DNA of 64,000 nucleotides from the NCBI GenBank assembly GCA_010909165.1, contig MU008158.1:3063478-3127477 (forward strand), read 5' to 3'. Of this stretch, positions 1 through 11,560 are shown one piece after another. A program made the position numbers and the translations under genes. This DNA comes from Anthoceros angustus (taxonomy: Eukaryota > Streptophyta > Anthocerotopsida > Anthocerotales > Anthocerotaceae). How positions within the stretch are numbered: the stretch's first letter is position 1; the number at the start of each line of letters is the position of its first letter. The notes under the pieces were generated by a model. It worked only from the letters and a program-made list of their open reading frames with translations. It did not search any database and was not told the DNA's origin.

Positions 1-49
1 GGTAATAGATTGAGCTTAACTTTTATATTTCTTTGAATTGATAATCTAG

Positions 50-1917
50 ATATTAGAGTTTTAGTTAAACATGCAGGTGCATCAATCCCAACAATAATAG
101 TTGAAAACGAGGAGAAAGTTGTGATTCAACCAAATTCAGTGATGAACAAAAAGAAGACCATGTTCAAAGAAACGAAATCAAGTTCTTCAAAAGTTGGTCT
201 TCCCAAGAAAAGAAATGAAAAATCAAGATCAAATTCAAAAATTTCTCAATCTCCTCCTAGTAGACTTTCAGCTGAAAAGACAAATATGATGCCCAAAATG
301 TCTACAATTTCTTCAAGATTTTCAGCCCTGGTTAATGTTTACCCAAAGAGTAGGAAAAAATCATTGTTTGACACTATGCAAGGATTCACTAAACATATTG
401 TAGAAACATCAGGATTAGCTCATAGGAGATCTCGAATGAGTTTGGACTCAACGCAACAACTAAAGTTTTCATTGGTTCCATTTAAGTCAGATGCATTAGA
501 TCCTGCAAACCGCAAGATTTTGCTTCTTGCAGCACATGTAAAACCAAGAAAGATTGCAGGAGATCCATACTCAACACGTGAGATTGTCGCAGATCTACTT
601 GGGGCATTCGGTGCTATGTTCACCTGGTCGATTTCTTTTACAATAGCTATGAGTATCATTATTTTCACCAAAACAACAAAAGACGTAAATAGATGTGAAT
701 ATGTGAACATAGATAACAATGCCACGTGGATGAAATCCAAAGCTTTTCGAGATTGTCTGTTGTATATTGATCACCAAACAATGTCTAACATAGACAATTA
801 TAAATATTTGGGTTATTATAGTGGAAGATCCGTGATGGAAGTACCAATTTATTTTATAATTTTACTTTTTATGTATGGTAGAAATGCCTTGAGTCGTAGG
901 GAATGGTTAGTTCTCCCTAGTATTATCATCTTGCAACTCACTTTTATTGTTCTCATAAATGTTATTGGTAAGAGACCCACTTCATCAATTGGAGGGATCC
1001 TAGCTGTGCAGCTACCTTTGCAATTTATTGCTATGTTCTCTATATTGAAGATGTGTCAAATAAGTCATGTAAATCATCTATATTATCCATTTTGGTTACT
1101 TTGGATACAAAGTATACTACAAGTCCTTATGATCCCTCTCTATGAAGCTTTACTTCCGCTAAGTTTCACCCATGCTAGCACCAACCTTCAAAAGGCCGTA
1201 ATTCGTCTATTTATCCATCCATTCATATGGGCCATTCATGAAACAGGAGTCCGCATAGCTGTTCAGGCATTATTTCATCAACACTCATTTTCAGTTCATA
1301 GTGCCATCTTAATGATGCGCCCACGATTTTTTAATGCTTTCATTGGTAGATTTCTTTTGTCATCTCTTTCAAGCATAGGAGACATTATAGTCATTAACAT
1401 CATGTTAATGCTATTGGATATTGGAGCTCGATTGACAACAAAGGACAAAGATGATTGGTTGTATCACTTATTCACTAGTAAACACCATACGAAAAGAATT
1501 CAAGATAGTCAAATAAGTCGAGACTTACGTGCTACTTTTCAATTTGTCGACATGTTTACAGAGGTGGTAGGTGTAGTAACCGTATCGATGATTTATATCT
1601 CTGGGAATATTTCATATACATCTGGAGTTGGTGCTGATCTTTGGACAGTTGCAACAAATATGATGGTTCAGTTAAGCACTTTACTGTTAGGAGAGTTGAT
1701 TGGCATGGGATTTGAAAATAAATTTTCTTGTATTCAACATCGTAGAGTTTGGATAAGCCAACATCCTTTATTTTTACTTTTGATATTTTATATTGTGTAC
1801 ACCGAGCTCGAAAGACTCTCGACAGTTATTCTAGGTTTATTTTGCCTTGAAAGTTTTGACAATATCACTACCTTACAATATTGTGATGAAGCACATATTC
1901 CAACATATGCATTTTAG
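50..1917 (+). CDS. Unidentified multipass membrane protein, 3' exon (5' end outside window)
   Basis: I do not recognise the family. The frame is open from base 37 to the TAG at 1915-1917. The first in-frame ATG is at 142 (590 residues from there), but the frame already reads sensibly from about base 52 and is preceded by a T-rich stretch ending in CTAG at 46-49, which looks like a 3' splice site. I therefore infer an upstream exon beyond the window. The first ~150 residues are basic and Ser/Lys-rich, hence probably cytosolic. About nine hydrophobic segments follow, encoded near 598-669, 841-880, 904-969, 994-1053, 1090-1161, 1339-1425, 1555-1602, 1639-1710 and 1762-1810. There is no visible signal peptide and no recognisable transporter, kinase or cyclase motif. 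The exon is strikingly AT-rich compared with the GC-rich pectinesterase 6 kb away. Its intact frame among so much decay argues that it is functional. Confidence 0.7.
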
Positions 1918-2336
1918 TGCATCTAGATATGCAATGAATCTTTAAGTTCACATACAAGCAAACTCTGATATTTTATTTAGAGGTGGTTTGGAACCAAAAA
2001 GGTTAGTAACTGGGTACTTACAAGGTCTTCTTGACTGTAATAGGTATATTAATATTTGATTTATACTTGATATGAAAAAATAGGAAAAAGTGTTAGAGGA
2101 GCGTTGACAGTTAAGTAAATGCGAGTGAATACGTAATACATGGTGGGATTGAATGGGATTTATACCGTACGTATACCTACTTGTTTTACAATGCGAGAGA
2201 CCTAGAGGAGGCGAATCGCATGAGAGAGTGGCACGTGAGCGGGTTTGGCTGTTTGCTGTCTGAGCATACTTGCAGGATGCATGGGTGATGTTCATGGTGG
2301 GTGGCACTTGGCAGGCTTGTGGTGCGATGCTCCAAG
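1918..2336. other. Intergenic spacer between two same-strand genes
   Basis: About 420 bp that must hold the 3' UTR of the membrane-protein gene and the promoter and leader of the PHD/BAH gene. Composition changes from AT-rich (to ~2170) to GC-balanced. I see no convincing TATA box, conserved element or RNA gene. Confidence 0.5.
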
Positions 2337-5090
2337 ATGTCTGCAACTGCCGGTGACGAAGGCGAGAAAGGCCAGCGAAGGGATTTGGGACCGGCCATTG
2401 CAGGGCTTCGCAAGAGAGGCAGGCAAGATGCGGGCTTGTCCCAGGACAAGGCGCTCCAGCGCACGGCTGAAATTGTGATGGTGTTGGCAGGAATGGCTCA
2501 GCTGCGTGCTGGAAAGCCTCCCGGCACTAAAGAGCGCCGTCTTGCGGCCAAGGCCTTCCGCAATTTGAGTGTTCTCGCGGAATGCGTTGCTCCCGAACAC
2601 CTTCTGTCCGACAAGGCAGTGGACACGCTGATCCGAGACCTCGGCTTGGGGGACGAGTGCCAGGTAGGTACAGTAGGGCTGGTTCGATGGTACATGCCCG
2701 AATGGCTTCCTCACCGGGGCTTGTCTGAGTGCACTCGCAACGCAATCAGCTTTTTCTGATGCCGAGTCAGTTCCGGGTTGCAGGCAATTGGTGGCTTGAC
2801 GCCTGCAGGGAGAGGGGTGGAGCGCTTTGATCCTGCGAGCTCCACCCGACTGTCTGGTATGCTATTTGCATACAGTATGCTCTTATACAGCCTTCTCGTA
2901 ATTTGTGCAAACGAAGAAGCTGATTTTGCAACTTTCTGCAATGCCATGAAGATGAGGACAGTCCGGAATCGGCCTCGTCAGGAGGTCATGCCACGGATTG
3001 CTCGTCAGACTTGGCACATGATATGAGGAGTGAGGATCATAACGATGACGAAGCTAGAAGTTCATGCAACAGCAGTTCGCATGTGGGGATGCTGTCCGCG
3101 GTTGAAGCGGGCGGTTTGGGCACTTATCGCAATCATGCTGGGGCTTTGTCCGAGTTTTTGGGACATGCAAGGAGTGATACGGCTCCTGTGTTTGGCCTCC
3201 CGGCTGAAGCAAGCCTGGAACTTGGACAGGACGCGTACAGGAACCAGCTAAGGCAGGCTGTGCAGCAGTATGTGATGCAGAAGATGAGCTCCGTGAGGGC
3301 CCGTCCTACATTGGTGTCAACTTCGTTCATGACACCACCCATTGCCTGTGAGATGTGCCAGCGTGTGGCGAAAGATGCAGCCAGTGTCCTCATCTGTGAC
3401 AGTTGTGACTGTGCTTACCATGTGGCGTGTCTCCTGAATTTCAATGCAAGAGCTTTTGCCAAAGGTGATTGGGTTTGCCCGAGGTGTGTGATACTACATA
3501 GGGGTCGTCCTCAGCCTCCCCAGTATGGACCCATGCGAATCCCTCATCATGCACATAAATCCCATCACAGACATGTTGCAGGACGTAGCCTTGTACCGAT
3601 CTCCCATGCAACGGTGACGTCTATAGGGACATCAGTTGGCGGGCGAAGTCCAATGAAAGGTGAGACTGTGCGTTATTTGCAGATTGACCATAAACTTTTG
3701 AATGCGGCCCAACGTGGGCTTGAGGTGGTTGACACTGAGTTTCCAAGTTCTCAGGTTCGTGGGAAGGTAGAGCCTAAGTCAAGGGATCCCAGAAAACAGG
3801 GGAAAGAAGGATGCTCACCAGTTCACACCATTGTAAAGAACAGCAGTACTTGCTCAACAGGTCAGACAAGGGTTCAGACTATGAGCTCCAATGTTGGCCA
3901 AGAAGGTGGCTTATGGACGGAAGTGGATGCTCAGGGTAATGAGCATCCTTGTAGCACCGTGGCTTTGCTGGATGCCCACAGCAAAGGAGTGTATGGTGGT
4001 GACACAGTTAGAACAGAAGTAGAGGAGGCTGCTGCTTCCAGATGTGCCACTGCTGAGATTCCTTCTAGAGCTAAACAGGGAAAGGCAGGTTTTGGGGCAC
4101 CTGAGAAGGTGGCGGACGCTAGTACAGTCATTGATCCCAGGGCCCAGGAGGAAGGATCAAGCGAAGATCCAGATGTTATGGAATGGGTCGGGAAAGTGCT
4201 GCACGAGGTGCAGGGAAGAGTTTACTACGAAGCATGTAGGGTTGGGAAACATGTGTTCAAGCAGGACGATTTTGCATTGTTTCAACCTGAGTCAACTACT
4301 GTTGCTCCATACATTGCCCGCCTTCAGGTATGATGTTCATCTTGGTCAGATGTGCTGCTAGTTGTAGTGCAGCATCAGTTTAAATCTTGCTTGTGATTTG
4401 AGGAAACGTGAAGCAGAGTGATTCTGTTTGCAGAGCCTGTGGGACGACACAGTACAGGGTTCAAAATGGGCGAGAGTGAGTTGGTGTTACCATCCTTCTG
4501 ACATTCCTGTGCATACAGTCCGGCCTTCAGAACCAGAACATGACGAGGTGTGGGTGGTGACTTGAGTGCAGAAATTTGCTCCCACTGTTGTAGAAGAATG
4601 ATGTTTGCCAATTTGGGCTTCCTGCGGCTTTGACATTTGTTTCTAGTGCTGTGTTTCAAGCTGTGATGGTGGGGTGTAGAGGCAAACTGAGGCACATGTT
4701 GGACGTGCATTCAGGTGTATGAATCTAATCATTGTGACGACAACCCCTTGGCATCCATCCAAGGTCCCTGCCAAGTGTTGCACCACATCCAGTATTGTGC
4801 CGAGCTACAAAGGCGAGCGGAAGCGGTTAAAAAGGGTGGTGTACCTAGTGGAGATATGTGTCCCATTTTTGTGTGCAGGTATAGTGCAAACACGTAGAAA
4901 GGCGTGGACTACGACGTATACAACTCCACGCCTTTCTACGCCTGATCCTTATATCCCAGGTGTGATCATTTGTGGTGTGATGGGTAAGCAGGTTGTTAAC
5001 GATGTGGAGGTTCGGTTTGGCAGGTGGGTGTACGATGCTTTACAGCGAACATTTGCAGCCGTCGTGGAAGAAGAGCCAAGTAGCGAGTAG
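2337..5090 (+). CDS. PHD-finger and BAH-domain chromatin protein, 5 exons, 680 aa
   Basis: Exons, all with GT-AG introns and consistent phase: 2337-2663, 2957-4327, 4434-4547, 4715-4878, 5024-5090 (stop TAG). The ATG at 2337 is the first in frame. Exon 1 (109 aa) carries a conserved-looking helical block (RTAEIVMVLAGMAQLRAGK ... TLIRDLGLGD) like the N-terminal region of plant RING/FYVE/PHD proteins of the Arabidopsis At3g20280/At1g50620 type. Residues ~240-289 form a C4HC3 PHD finger (CEMC, CDSC, YHVAC, CPRC), a zinc-dependent reader of histone H3 tails in this family. Residues ~290-525 are low complexity. Residues ~528-665 form a BAH domain (YIARLQ, WARVSWCYHP, SNHCDDN, GPCQV). The last splice matters: it joins the Cys-Arg ending exon 4 to WVYDALQRTF, as expected at the end of this domain. 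Reading through instead hits a TAG at 4895. Probably nuclear, transcription or chromatin regulation. No regulatory element was identified. Confidence 0.85.
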
Positions 5091-6354
5091 CCGGTTCACA
5101 GCAGGCTGGGTGTTGGGATAGTTGGTGCGAGCAAGAATGTCGCTGGCGCTGTGACTGAAGAGGGTTAAAGGTAAGGACTTTGCAGTAGTTAGCAGGTGGC
5201 GCACTTGTAACCATGCGAGGATGTTGAATGGGGCCAAGACTGTCATGAGGCCAGCTAGCCTGGCCTAGGATGCGGTTACAGAGACAGTGAGGTGTGGGTT
5301 GTGTTGTGACAGCTATGACGAGAGTGTCGCCATGGAGAGTATCCGGTGGTGTCGAAAGAGTGTTTTGTACTGTTGAAGAGGATAGGAGGTCATGTGAAGG
5401 CAATCTGCTGTGAGATACGTGGTGGAGCCTGATGAGAGGACAAACGCATGGTCGGTAACTCTGGACAGTTGACGTGGTAGTTATCAGTTAAGTGACATGA
5501 GAGAGGGAAGCGCCATACATAGAAAAGAGAGCCTTGTGCATGTACGTAGGTGGGGCATGCGGACATGTCTAAGGCTCGGGAGCGGAATCCAGAACATAGG
5601 GGCCTTGTCGGGTGGCCGTGTTCCCGGAGCGAAGCCCGATGGTGGGCTTGGGCTTGGCCTAGACGAGGGAATCCTTTTCCTTCCCTCCCCTGGCTCGCCT
5701 GTAACTGTGAGGCTGAAAAGAGGGTGATGAGGTCCACAGGCCGTGACTTGCCAGCCTACAGGTGGGTGGGTGGGTGGATGGATGTCAGACCAAGAGTGGG
5801 ACCCTTGGCCTGGCCCGTGGGCCGGTGGCCCTAGAATTGCCTGTCTGCTTTGTAGCGCACCCGAAGGAAAGCAGAGCAGAGGCAGCCAGCCCCTTGCAAC
5901 ATGTGCGAACGTTCCCTAGCTGGTCCGACACCAGAGCTCAGAGCATCCTCATTGGCTATAGCCCTTTACAGCTGATATTCCCTCCCTCGGACAGGCACTG
6001 TATGTATGGTTTGCATAACTTGCCCAAATTCCAACTGTATGAAGCATTAATAGATCGCAAATGGGGGAAGAGATATTGACTCAAGACCTGTACCGGGTGG
6101 TGGTGGTGTTTAAGCCCGGCCAGCTGGGCAGCCTTGAAAGGCAAGACGGCCAATATCTAGGCTAGCTTCCAAGTACGAGGCCAGCAGGATGGCATGTTGT
6201 TACGACGAATCAAGTGGGGAGAGATGGGCACTCATGGCGTGGGATCGTTCCCTCCCGGATGAGGATGTGCTTACGATTGTTTCAGGATTTCACGACCTGT
6301 TGCTTGTTGTGTGCTTGAGGTTTTGGAATCGTACGCCACCATGTGTCCGGCTGT

Positions 6355-6430
6355 CGGGCTGAAGGGGCTGAAGGGGCTGGAGGAGCTGAAGGTGCTGAAG
6401 GGGCTGAAGGGGCTGAAGGGGCTGTAGGGG
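6355..6430. repeat. 9-mer GGGGCTGAA-type microsatellite
   Basis: About eight consecutive imperfect copies of a 9-10 base unit, GGGGCTGAA with variants GGAGCTGAA and GGTGCTGAA, in noncoding DNA. On the minus strand it makes an artificial Ala-Pro-Ser open frame. Confidence 0.85.
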
Positions 6431-6916
6431 CTGTTGCTGCCTGCCTGCCTGCAGCGTCCAGCTGTTGTGCCCTACCATGTACCAGGCCTGCCGTCGCGTC
6501 GTGACGTCCTCTCTGCACTGCATCATTATCATTATGGCGTAGGATACATCGCACCCATGGCATGTGTATGTATGCGGAGGTCATACAAGTAAAGCAGGCT
6601 GTTGCTTTTTCTTTCTTTTGTTTGACAACGAAGCGTGCAGGCAGCGAGGCCGGCCGGGCATGGAGTGGTGAGAGTCGGGAGGCCGACCAGAGTATTATGG
6701 GTGGGGTGTCACATGAAGCGCATGCGGATTGCGATTGCGGAGATTGCAGATGGCTGCGCCAGCCTTCCCCAACTGCCGGCCCAGGCCGGGCTTGGTGGAA
6801 AGGAGTTCGGAAAGAGGTGCAAGTCACAGGCACGCACACGACTGGAGGCTGGACAGCGAAGCATCATCGCATCGCGAGGCAACCACGAGATGATGAAGGA
6901 AAAGCAGGTGCAGCTG

Positions 6917-6952
6917 GGGCCGGGGCCGGGGCCGGGGCCGGGACCGGGGCCG
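6917..6952 (+). repeat. GGGGCC hexanucleotide repeat
   Basis: Five to six near-perfect GGGGCC units with one GGGACC interruption. Runs of four G at regular spacing on the plus strand meet the usual sequence criterion for a G-quadruplex. It lies in the spacer ~1.2 kb upstream of the pectinesterase ATG. Confidence 0.85.
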
Positions 6953-7608
6953 ATGTCCCCCCGACATTCCACATTCGGGCCCATGCTCATCGACAAGGCC
7001 AGATTCGGGCGGGAAGGAGGAAGGGAGGGCGGTGCCGGTGCCGGTGCCGCTGCCGCTGCCGCTGGCCCCCACTCACACTCACAGACCAAGGAATGGACTC
7101 TGCGTCTCCCCGTTGAAGCGGCCTTGTCGTATCGTGTCAGTTATAGACCCCGCCATTGGGTGCAAGCACCCCCCTCCCTGTCGACAGCCACCAGCCACAA
7201 CAACACACGACCCAGAACAGAGGAGAGAGAGTTTTGGCATACGCTATGTACTATGTACGATTCATATATATGCAGAGAAGGCGGACCCGCCACCAACTGC
7301 TTGCTGCACACTGCACTACTACACAGTTGGGGGAGGGGGAGCTGGATGATGTGATCAGAGAGACGGCTGGCTTGCATCGCCATTGCTCTCGGGAGCTTTG
7401 CTTTGCTTGCGCCCGGCACTGCGCACCGCATTCATGCAGCCATTGCCTCACCCTGGGCCGTCCCCGAATGGACCTAGACCATCGAATCCGCCCTGGCCAT
7501 GGATGCTGCGCCCGATGCGGCCAGCTCCCGCCGCTGAGATGAGATGAGATGAGAAGAGAGGACGGGGAAGAGAGAGACGCCATGTGCACCTCACTCCCCT
7601 CGGCCTGC

Positions 7609-7614
7609 TATATA
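7609..7614 (+). promoter_or_regulatory. Putative TATA box of the pectinesterase gene
   Basis: TATATA-like element (CTATATAG) in an otherwise GC-rich region. It is the only good TATA match in the 600 bp before the pectinesterase ATG. A start ~30 bp downstream would give a leader of roughly 500 nt containing CT-rich tracts, a short uORF and the 21-bp repeats. Confidence 0.5.
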
Positions 7615-7884
7615 GTGTAGCTCGCTGCAAAGGGTTCGCACTCCTAGACCTGCACTCACAACATTGCAGGCCAGTGCAGTGCTGCAGCGCAGTGCACTCC
7701 AGCCGCTGCACACCTCTCATCACAGCGCAGCTGTGCTGGTGCAGGACACAGTCTCTCTTCACCCAGTCCCGTCTGTCTGTCTGCCTGTCTGTCTGTGCGT
7801 CCTTCCGTCCGGGAGGCTTCATCCTCCCCTCCTCCCTCCCCTTCCTTCCTTCCTTCATCATTCTCTGCAGCTCTCAGCCTGCGT

Positions 7885-7896
7885 ATGCCGCTCTGA
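7885..7896 (+). promoter_or_regulatory. Minimal upstream ORF (Met-Pro-Leu-stop) in pectinesterase leader
   Basis: The sequence ATG CCG CTC TGA lies 250 bases before the main ATG, within the inferred leader. Such a minimal uORF can reduce translation of the main frame. Whether it is in the mRNA depends on the true start site and on possible leader splicing: a CTCTGCAG acceptor-like site lies at 7863-7870. Confidence 0.35.
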
Positions 7897-7993
7897 CTCC
7901 GCCATCCCGCTCTATCAGGTACGCGACGGGCCGGGCCGGGCCGCCGAGCTCCTTGCAATTCCGCGGACTGCAGCTGCCTTCCCTTCCTTTCCC

Positions 7994-8098
7994 GCATTCG
8001 CTTGCCGGCATTGTGCATTCGCTTGCCGGCATTGTGCATTCGCTGAAGGGCAGTGTGCATTCGCTGAAGGGCAGTGTGCATTCGCTGAAGGGCAGTGT
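7994..8098 (+). repeat. 21-bp minisatellite, 5 units, in pectinesterase 5' leader
   Basis: Exactly five head-to-tail 21-mers start with GCATTCGCT at 7994, 8015, 8036, 8057 and 8078. Units 1-2 share TGCCGGCATTGT and units 3-5 share GAAGGGCAGTGT. The array ends 49 bp before the ATG at 8148. Because 21 is a multiple of 3, the frame leading into the pectinesterase stays open through it, but a strong signal peptide directly after 8148 favours that ATG as the true start. Confidence 0.9.
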
Positions 8099-8147
8099 GC
8101 GCGTGCCATCTGTGCTGCAGGAAGGTGCAGGTATCCGGGCAGGCATC

Positions 8148-9661
8148 ATGGCGGTGCTGTCTTGGCTGCTGCTGCTGCCGCTGTTGCTGCTGCAGGGCAG
8201 CGTGAGCCTGGTGCGAGCGGACGGGGATGCCTTCCCCGACGAGGCGCAGGAGGCGGACTTCAAGAAGTGGATCGAGCACATCTCCAAGACCTCGGACTCG
8301 GCGGAGGAGAGTGACCCCGACCTGCTGAAGAAGTTCCCGTCGCTGGCCAGTGTGACCGGCGACTCCTCCCTGCCCGCCAGCATCGGCGACAGGAGCTGGA
8401 AGCGGCACCAGAGGGCTGAGCGGAATCCCAAGACCGTGGTGGTGTCCAAGGACGGCAAGGGAGATTACAAGACCGTCGCCGAGGCGGTGTATGCGGTGCC
8501 TAGCAAAAACGCCCGCCGCTACATCATCCACATCAAGGAAGGCGTGTACTGGGAGAAATTCGAAATTCCCAAGTCTAAGCCCTACATCACCTTCCTGGGA
8601 GACGGGCAGGACAAGACTATCATCTCCTACAACGCCACTGCCAGCACCGACGGGCCCGGAGACCTTCCCCTCAGAACCTACCACAGCGCTACTGTGGGAG
8701 TCAGTTCACAGTACTTCATCGCCAAGCACCTCACCTTCAGGGTCTCTGCTCTGCTCTCCTCTGCCGTCCTTTGCTCAGCTCAGCTCAACTCGCTCTGCTG
8801 TCGTGTTTGGATGTTTGGATTCCGCATTTGCCTTGTCTTGACGCAGCTGCTGCTGGTTTGTTCTGCAGAACACGGCACCCGCTCCTAACCCGGGAGACAT
8901 TGGCAAGCAGGCTGTGGCCTTCAGGATTTCAGCGGACCGGGCCGCCTTCTACCATGTCAGCTTCCTCGGCTCGCAGGACACGCTCTACGATCAGCGGGGG
9001 CGCCACTACTTCAAAAATTGCTACATCCAGGGATCCATCGACTTCATCTTCGGCTACGGCAGATCGCTGTACAAGGTGAGTCCCGTGCCGCTGCATTCGC
9101 ACAGTCTTTTCCGTCTGCATTCTCTCCGCTGCTCTTGGCTTTATCTGTGCGCATCCAATGCAGAACTGCCACCTCCACTCCATCGCCAAAACCTTCGGAT
9201 CTCTCACAGCGCAGAAGAGGAACGCGACTCTGCTGGACACGGGCTTCTCCTTCGTCGACTGCAGCGTGACCGGTACCGGGTACGTGTATCTGGGACGAGC
9301 CTGGGGCGACCACTCGCGAGTCGTCTTCGCCTACACCTACTTCGACGATATCATCGTGCCTGAGGGCTGGCAAGATTGGGGCATTCCCGCGCGTGAAAAG
9401 TAGGTCATCCGCATTTGGATCAGTGGCAGGAGGTCATGCTTTTTCTTGTGATGTGCTTGTGCTTGGACTTGTGCTGAGGATACTTGCTCTCGTTTGCTGC
9501 TGTTGCGCAGGACGGTTTTCTACGGGGAGTACAAGTGCTACGGGCCAGGTGCCAACAGCCCGCTGCGCGTGAAGTGGGCCAGAAAGTTGACAGCCCAGGA
9601 AATCAAGCCCTACCTCACTGTGGGTTTCATCAACGGCAAAGGCTGGCTGGAGAGCTTTTGA
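8148..9661 (+). CDS. Pectinesterase (pectin methylesterase), secreted, 4 exons, 395 aa
   Basis: Exons with GT-AG introns: 8148-8741, 8869-9075, 9164-9399, 9511-9661 (stop TGA). The enzyme hydrolyses methyl esters of cell-wall homogalacturonan, releasing methanol and acidic pectin (CE8 family, right-handed beta-helix). Residues 1 to ~24 are a Leu-rich signal peptide, so it acts in the apoplast. All family motifs are present: GVYWEK, QAVAFR (Q212), QDTLYD (Q234, acid/base D235), DFIFG (nucleophile D256) and LGRAWG (R312, W314). The Q-Q and D-D spacings (22 and 21) equal those of the well-studied carrot enzyme. There is no N-terminal inhibitor (PRO/PMEI) domain, so this is the short form without a PRO region. 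Introns are short (127, 88, 111 bp) and exons GC-rich. No frame defects, so probably functional. Confidence 0.95.
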
Positions 9662-11560
9662 TGCTTGGCAAGCCACGAGAATTGTGTATTTCACCGCTTG
9701 ATGTGATGGCAGTGCAGGCAGCAGTGCGGTTGTAAGTGAGGCCAGTCTCTCACGCACTTTACCACCTTGCTCGGATCATGTTGCTGCTGCTGCTGCTTCT
9801 TTCCGTCAGGTTCTGCTTCTGGTTCTGCTTCGAGGATTGAAGTCAGACACTACGGCCTTCTGGCCTCCTCACTCATCTGCTACACATGACTGCATTATGT
9901 GGGCACACACTTGAAGCTAGCTAGCTCTCCATGTGGCAAGTCAAACGATCTAGAGACTCCTGGTAGCGCTCAAGTTTTGCTAGTTAGGACCCCATTTTTA
10001 ATCCATTGCATTGCATTGGCCAGATACTTTGGAGATTTCTACCTTCCATGTATAGTTTGGCATTGGCCGTAACGCTAGATCCTGCATCATCTGGTGCAAC
10101 TCCTTGTTTTCATCACTCGTCTCTTTCTTTTCTACGAAAGGAGAGTTAGCATCGTTGTTAGTAGACAAACACACTAGGCGACCGTATGTATGTATGTATG
10201 GATGCATTAACAGGTACCACAAATGCTGGTTGTGCTCCTGGCCGCTGGCCTGCAAACACATACTATATGTTTGTTGAATAAAGCTTTCTCTGGCGTATTG
10301 CCGCAATCCTCGCCCGGCTTGCTGGCTTCTTGATTGGTGAGGAAAAGCTGCAGCCTTGGGGCAAGGACACGCTAGGGTGACAGCGAGCATTCATGGAATT
10401 TGCAATACGACGACTTGGAAGCTTGTGCCACAGTGGCCTCAAGGCTGAGGTCAGTACAATGCAGATGGGGTCCGCAACCGGCAGGCCAGGCAGGCCAGGC
10501 AGGCTGAAAGCTGTGCATATGAGACGTACGCTCTCACTGCCACCTGCACATGGTTCTTTCTGCCACTCCCGAGGTAGAGTCTGGAACATGCCAAATCACG
10601 GTAATCGTCCTAGCTTAGTAGACAAATGCTTCCGGATTCCTCTTACCCCTCCATCGGGACTACAAATGCAAAAGTGCTCTACGATTTTAGGTTATTTTGA
10701 ATCTCTCACATTCCCACCTGAAACAGGAGCCTGCAACCTGCCAAATCACGCTACAAGGAGCTTCAGATGTGAATGTTTCAAGATTCCCGCTAGTTTCTTC
10801 CATCGGGGCCCAAGGGAGAACGGCTTGAACCTTGTAACGCCTCAAACAGCAAAAGAAACGTCCTGAAACAGCCAGCCTGAAACAGGTAGGTAATGCAATC
10901 ACACCAAATCATATACCGCTTGAAACTTCTAGTCTGAAGCAGCCTGCTACATTGTTTTGCAAGATGCGGGGAGACGGCTATTCGGGCGACAGACATGCCA
11001 CACGACATCACCACCGTCGGAGGGAGCCTGGGGCCTGGAGTGGGAAAACGGTTGCATGAATTCTCATAGTAGCAGGCTGTCAGAAATCAACTTGTCGCTC
11101 CAACTTTCAAGCAAGAAGAGGCAAACTTCCGCCTTCTCTACGATCACTACGTGTTCGCTTGTGCGGAGGCAATCTTTCATGGTAAGCAGGTAGTGCATAG
11201 ATCATATTTGACAAAAGAAGCTATCCAAGAACAGAGCTGCATGGACGAATACTCAAGGTGTCGTCAGGTGCTTAAACAAAAAATCTCCACCGAGGAGGGA
11301 ATTCGCTGAAAAAACCATAGGTTCGCGAACCCCATGGTTCACCCCATGCCAATGGCGAACCCCTTGGCATCAAGCCAATGGCCCTTTTTCTTTCCTCGCC
11401 CCCTCTCTCCTTCGCGATGCAGATACGCGACTGGAAACCGGGGCGACGTAAACTGATTCAAGTTGCCGTCTCGCTCATCAAGAAAATTTCCATCCTCACG
11501 TCGCGACCATGCCAGTTGGCCGCCGTTCACCATTCCGCCCCTGGTTCTTCCGGCCCAGGA
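9662..11560. other. Intergenic region downstream of pectinesterase
   Basis: About 1.9 kb without a supported gene. An AATAAA at 10277-10282, 616 bp after the stop, is a candidate poly(A) signal. Near 10190-10200 there is a short TATG/GTAT microsatellite. Between ~10,560 and ~10,800 two stretches resemble each other (CCAAATCACG followed by CTTCCGGATTCC or TTCAAGATTCCC and CCATCGGG), suggesting an old local duplication. Near 11,320-11,380 there are small imperfect palindromes built on GGTTCGCGAACC and GGCGAACC. Confidence 0.5.

Larger units (their letters stand above)
5091..7600. other. Long intergenic region without a supported gene
   Basis: About 2.5 kb between the PHD/BAH gene and the pectinesterase promoter. 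Long open frames here are produced by GC-rich simple repeats and share no domain with known proteins. Notable content is microsatellite: GTGG-type repeats near 5761, a GGGGCTGAA-type array near 6358-6430, GGGGCC near 6917-6950, and GCCGGT/GCCGCT triplet-like repeats near 7030-7065. No RNA gene was recognised. Confidence 0.55.

Noticed and set aside
420-777. Minus-strand frames inside the membrane-protein exon.
   Set aside because: Shadows of the long, hydrophobically structured plus-strand frame.
6282-7861. Overlapping frames of 80-240 residues in the spacer before the pectinesterase.
   Set aside because: They depend on microsatellites (GGGGCTGAA, GGGGCC) and show no homology-like motif or splice logic.
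7584-8147. N-terminal extension of the pectinesterase: an in-frame open stretch from 7584.
   Set aside because: It would begin close to the TATA box and encode low-complexity sequence; the ATG at 8148 is followed at once by a typical signal peptide.
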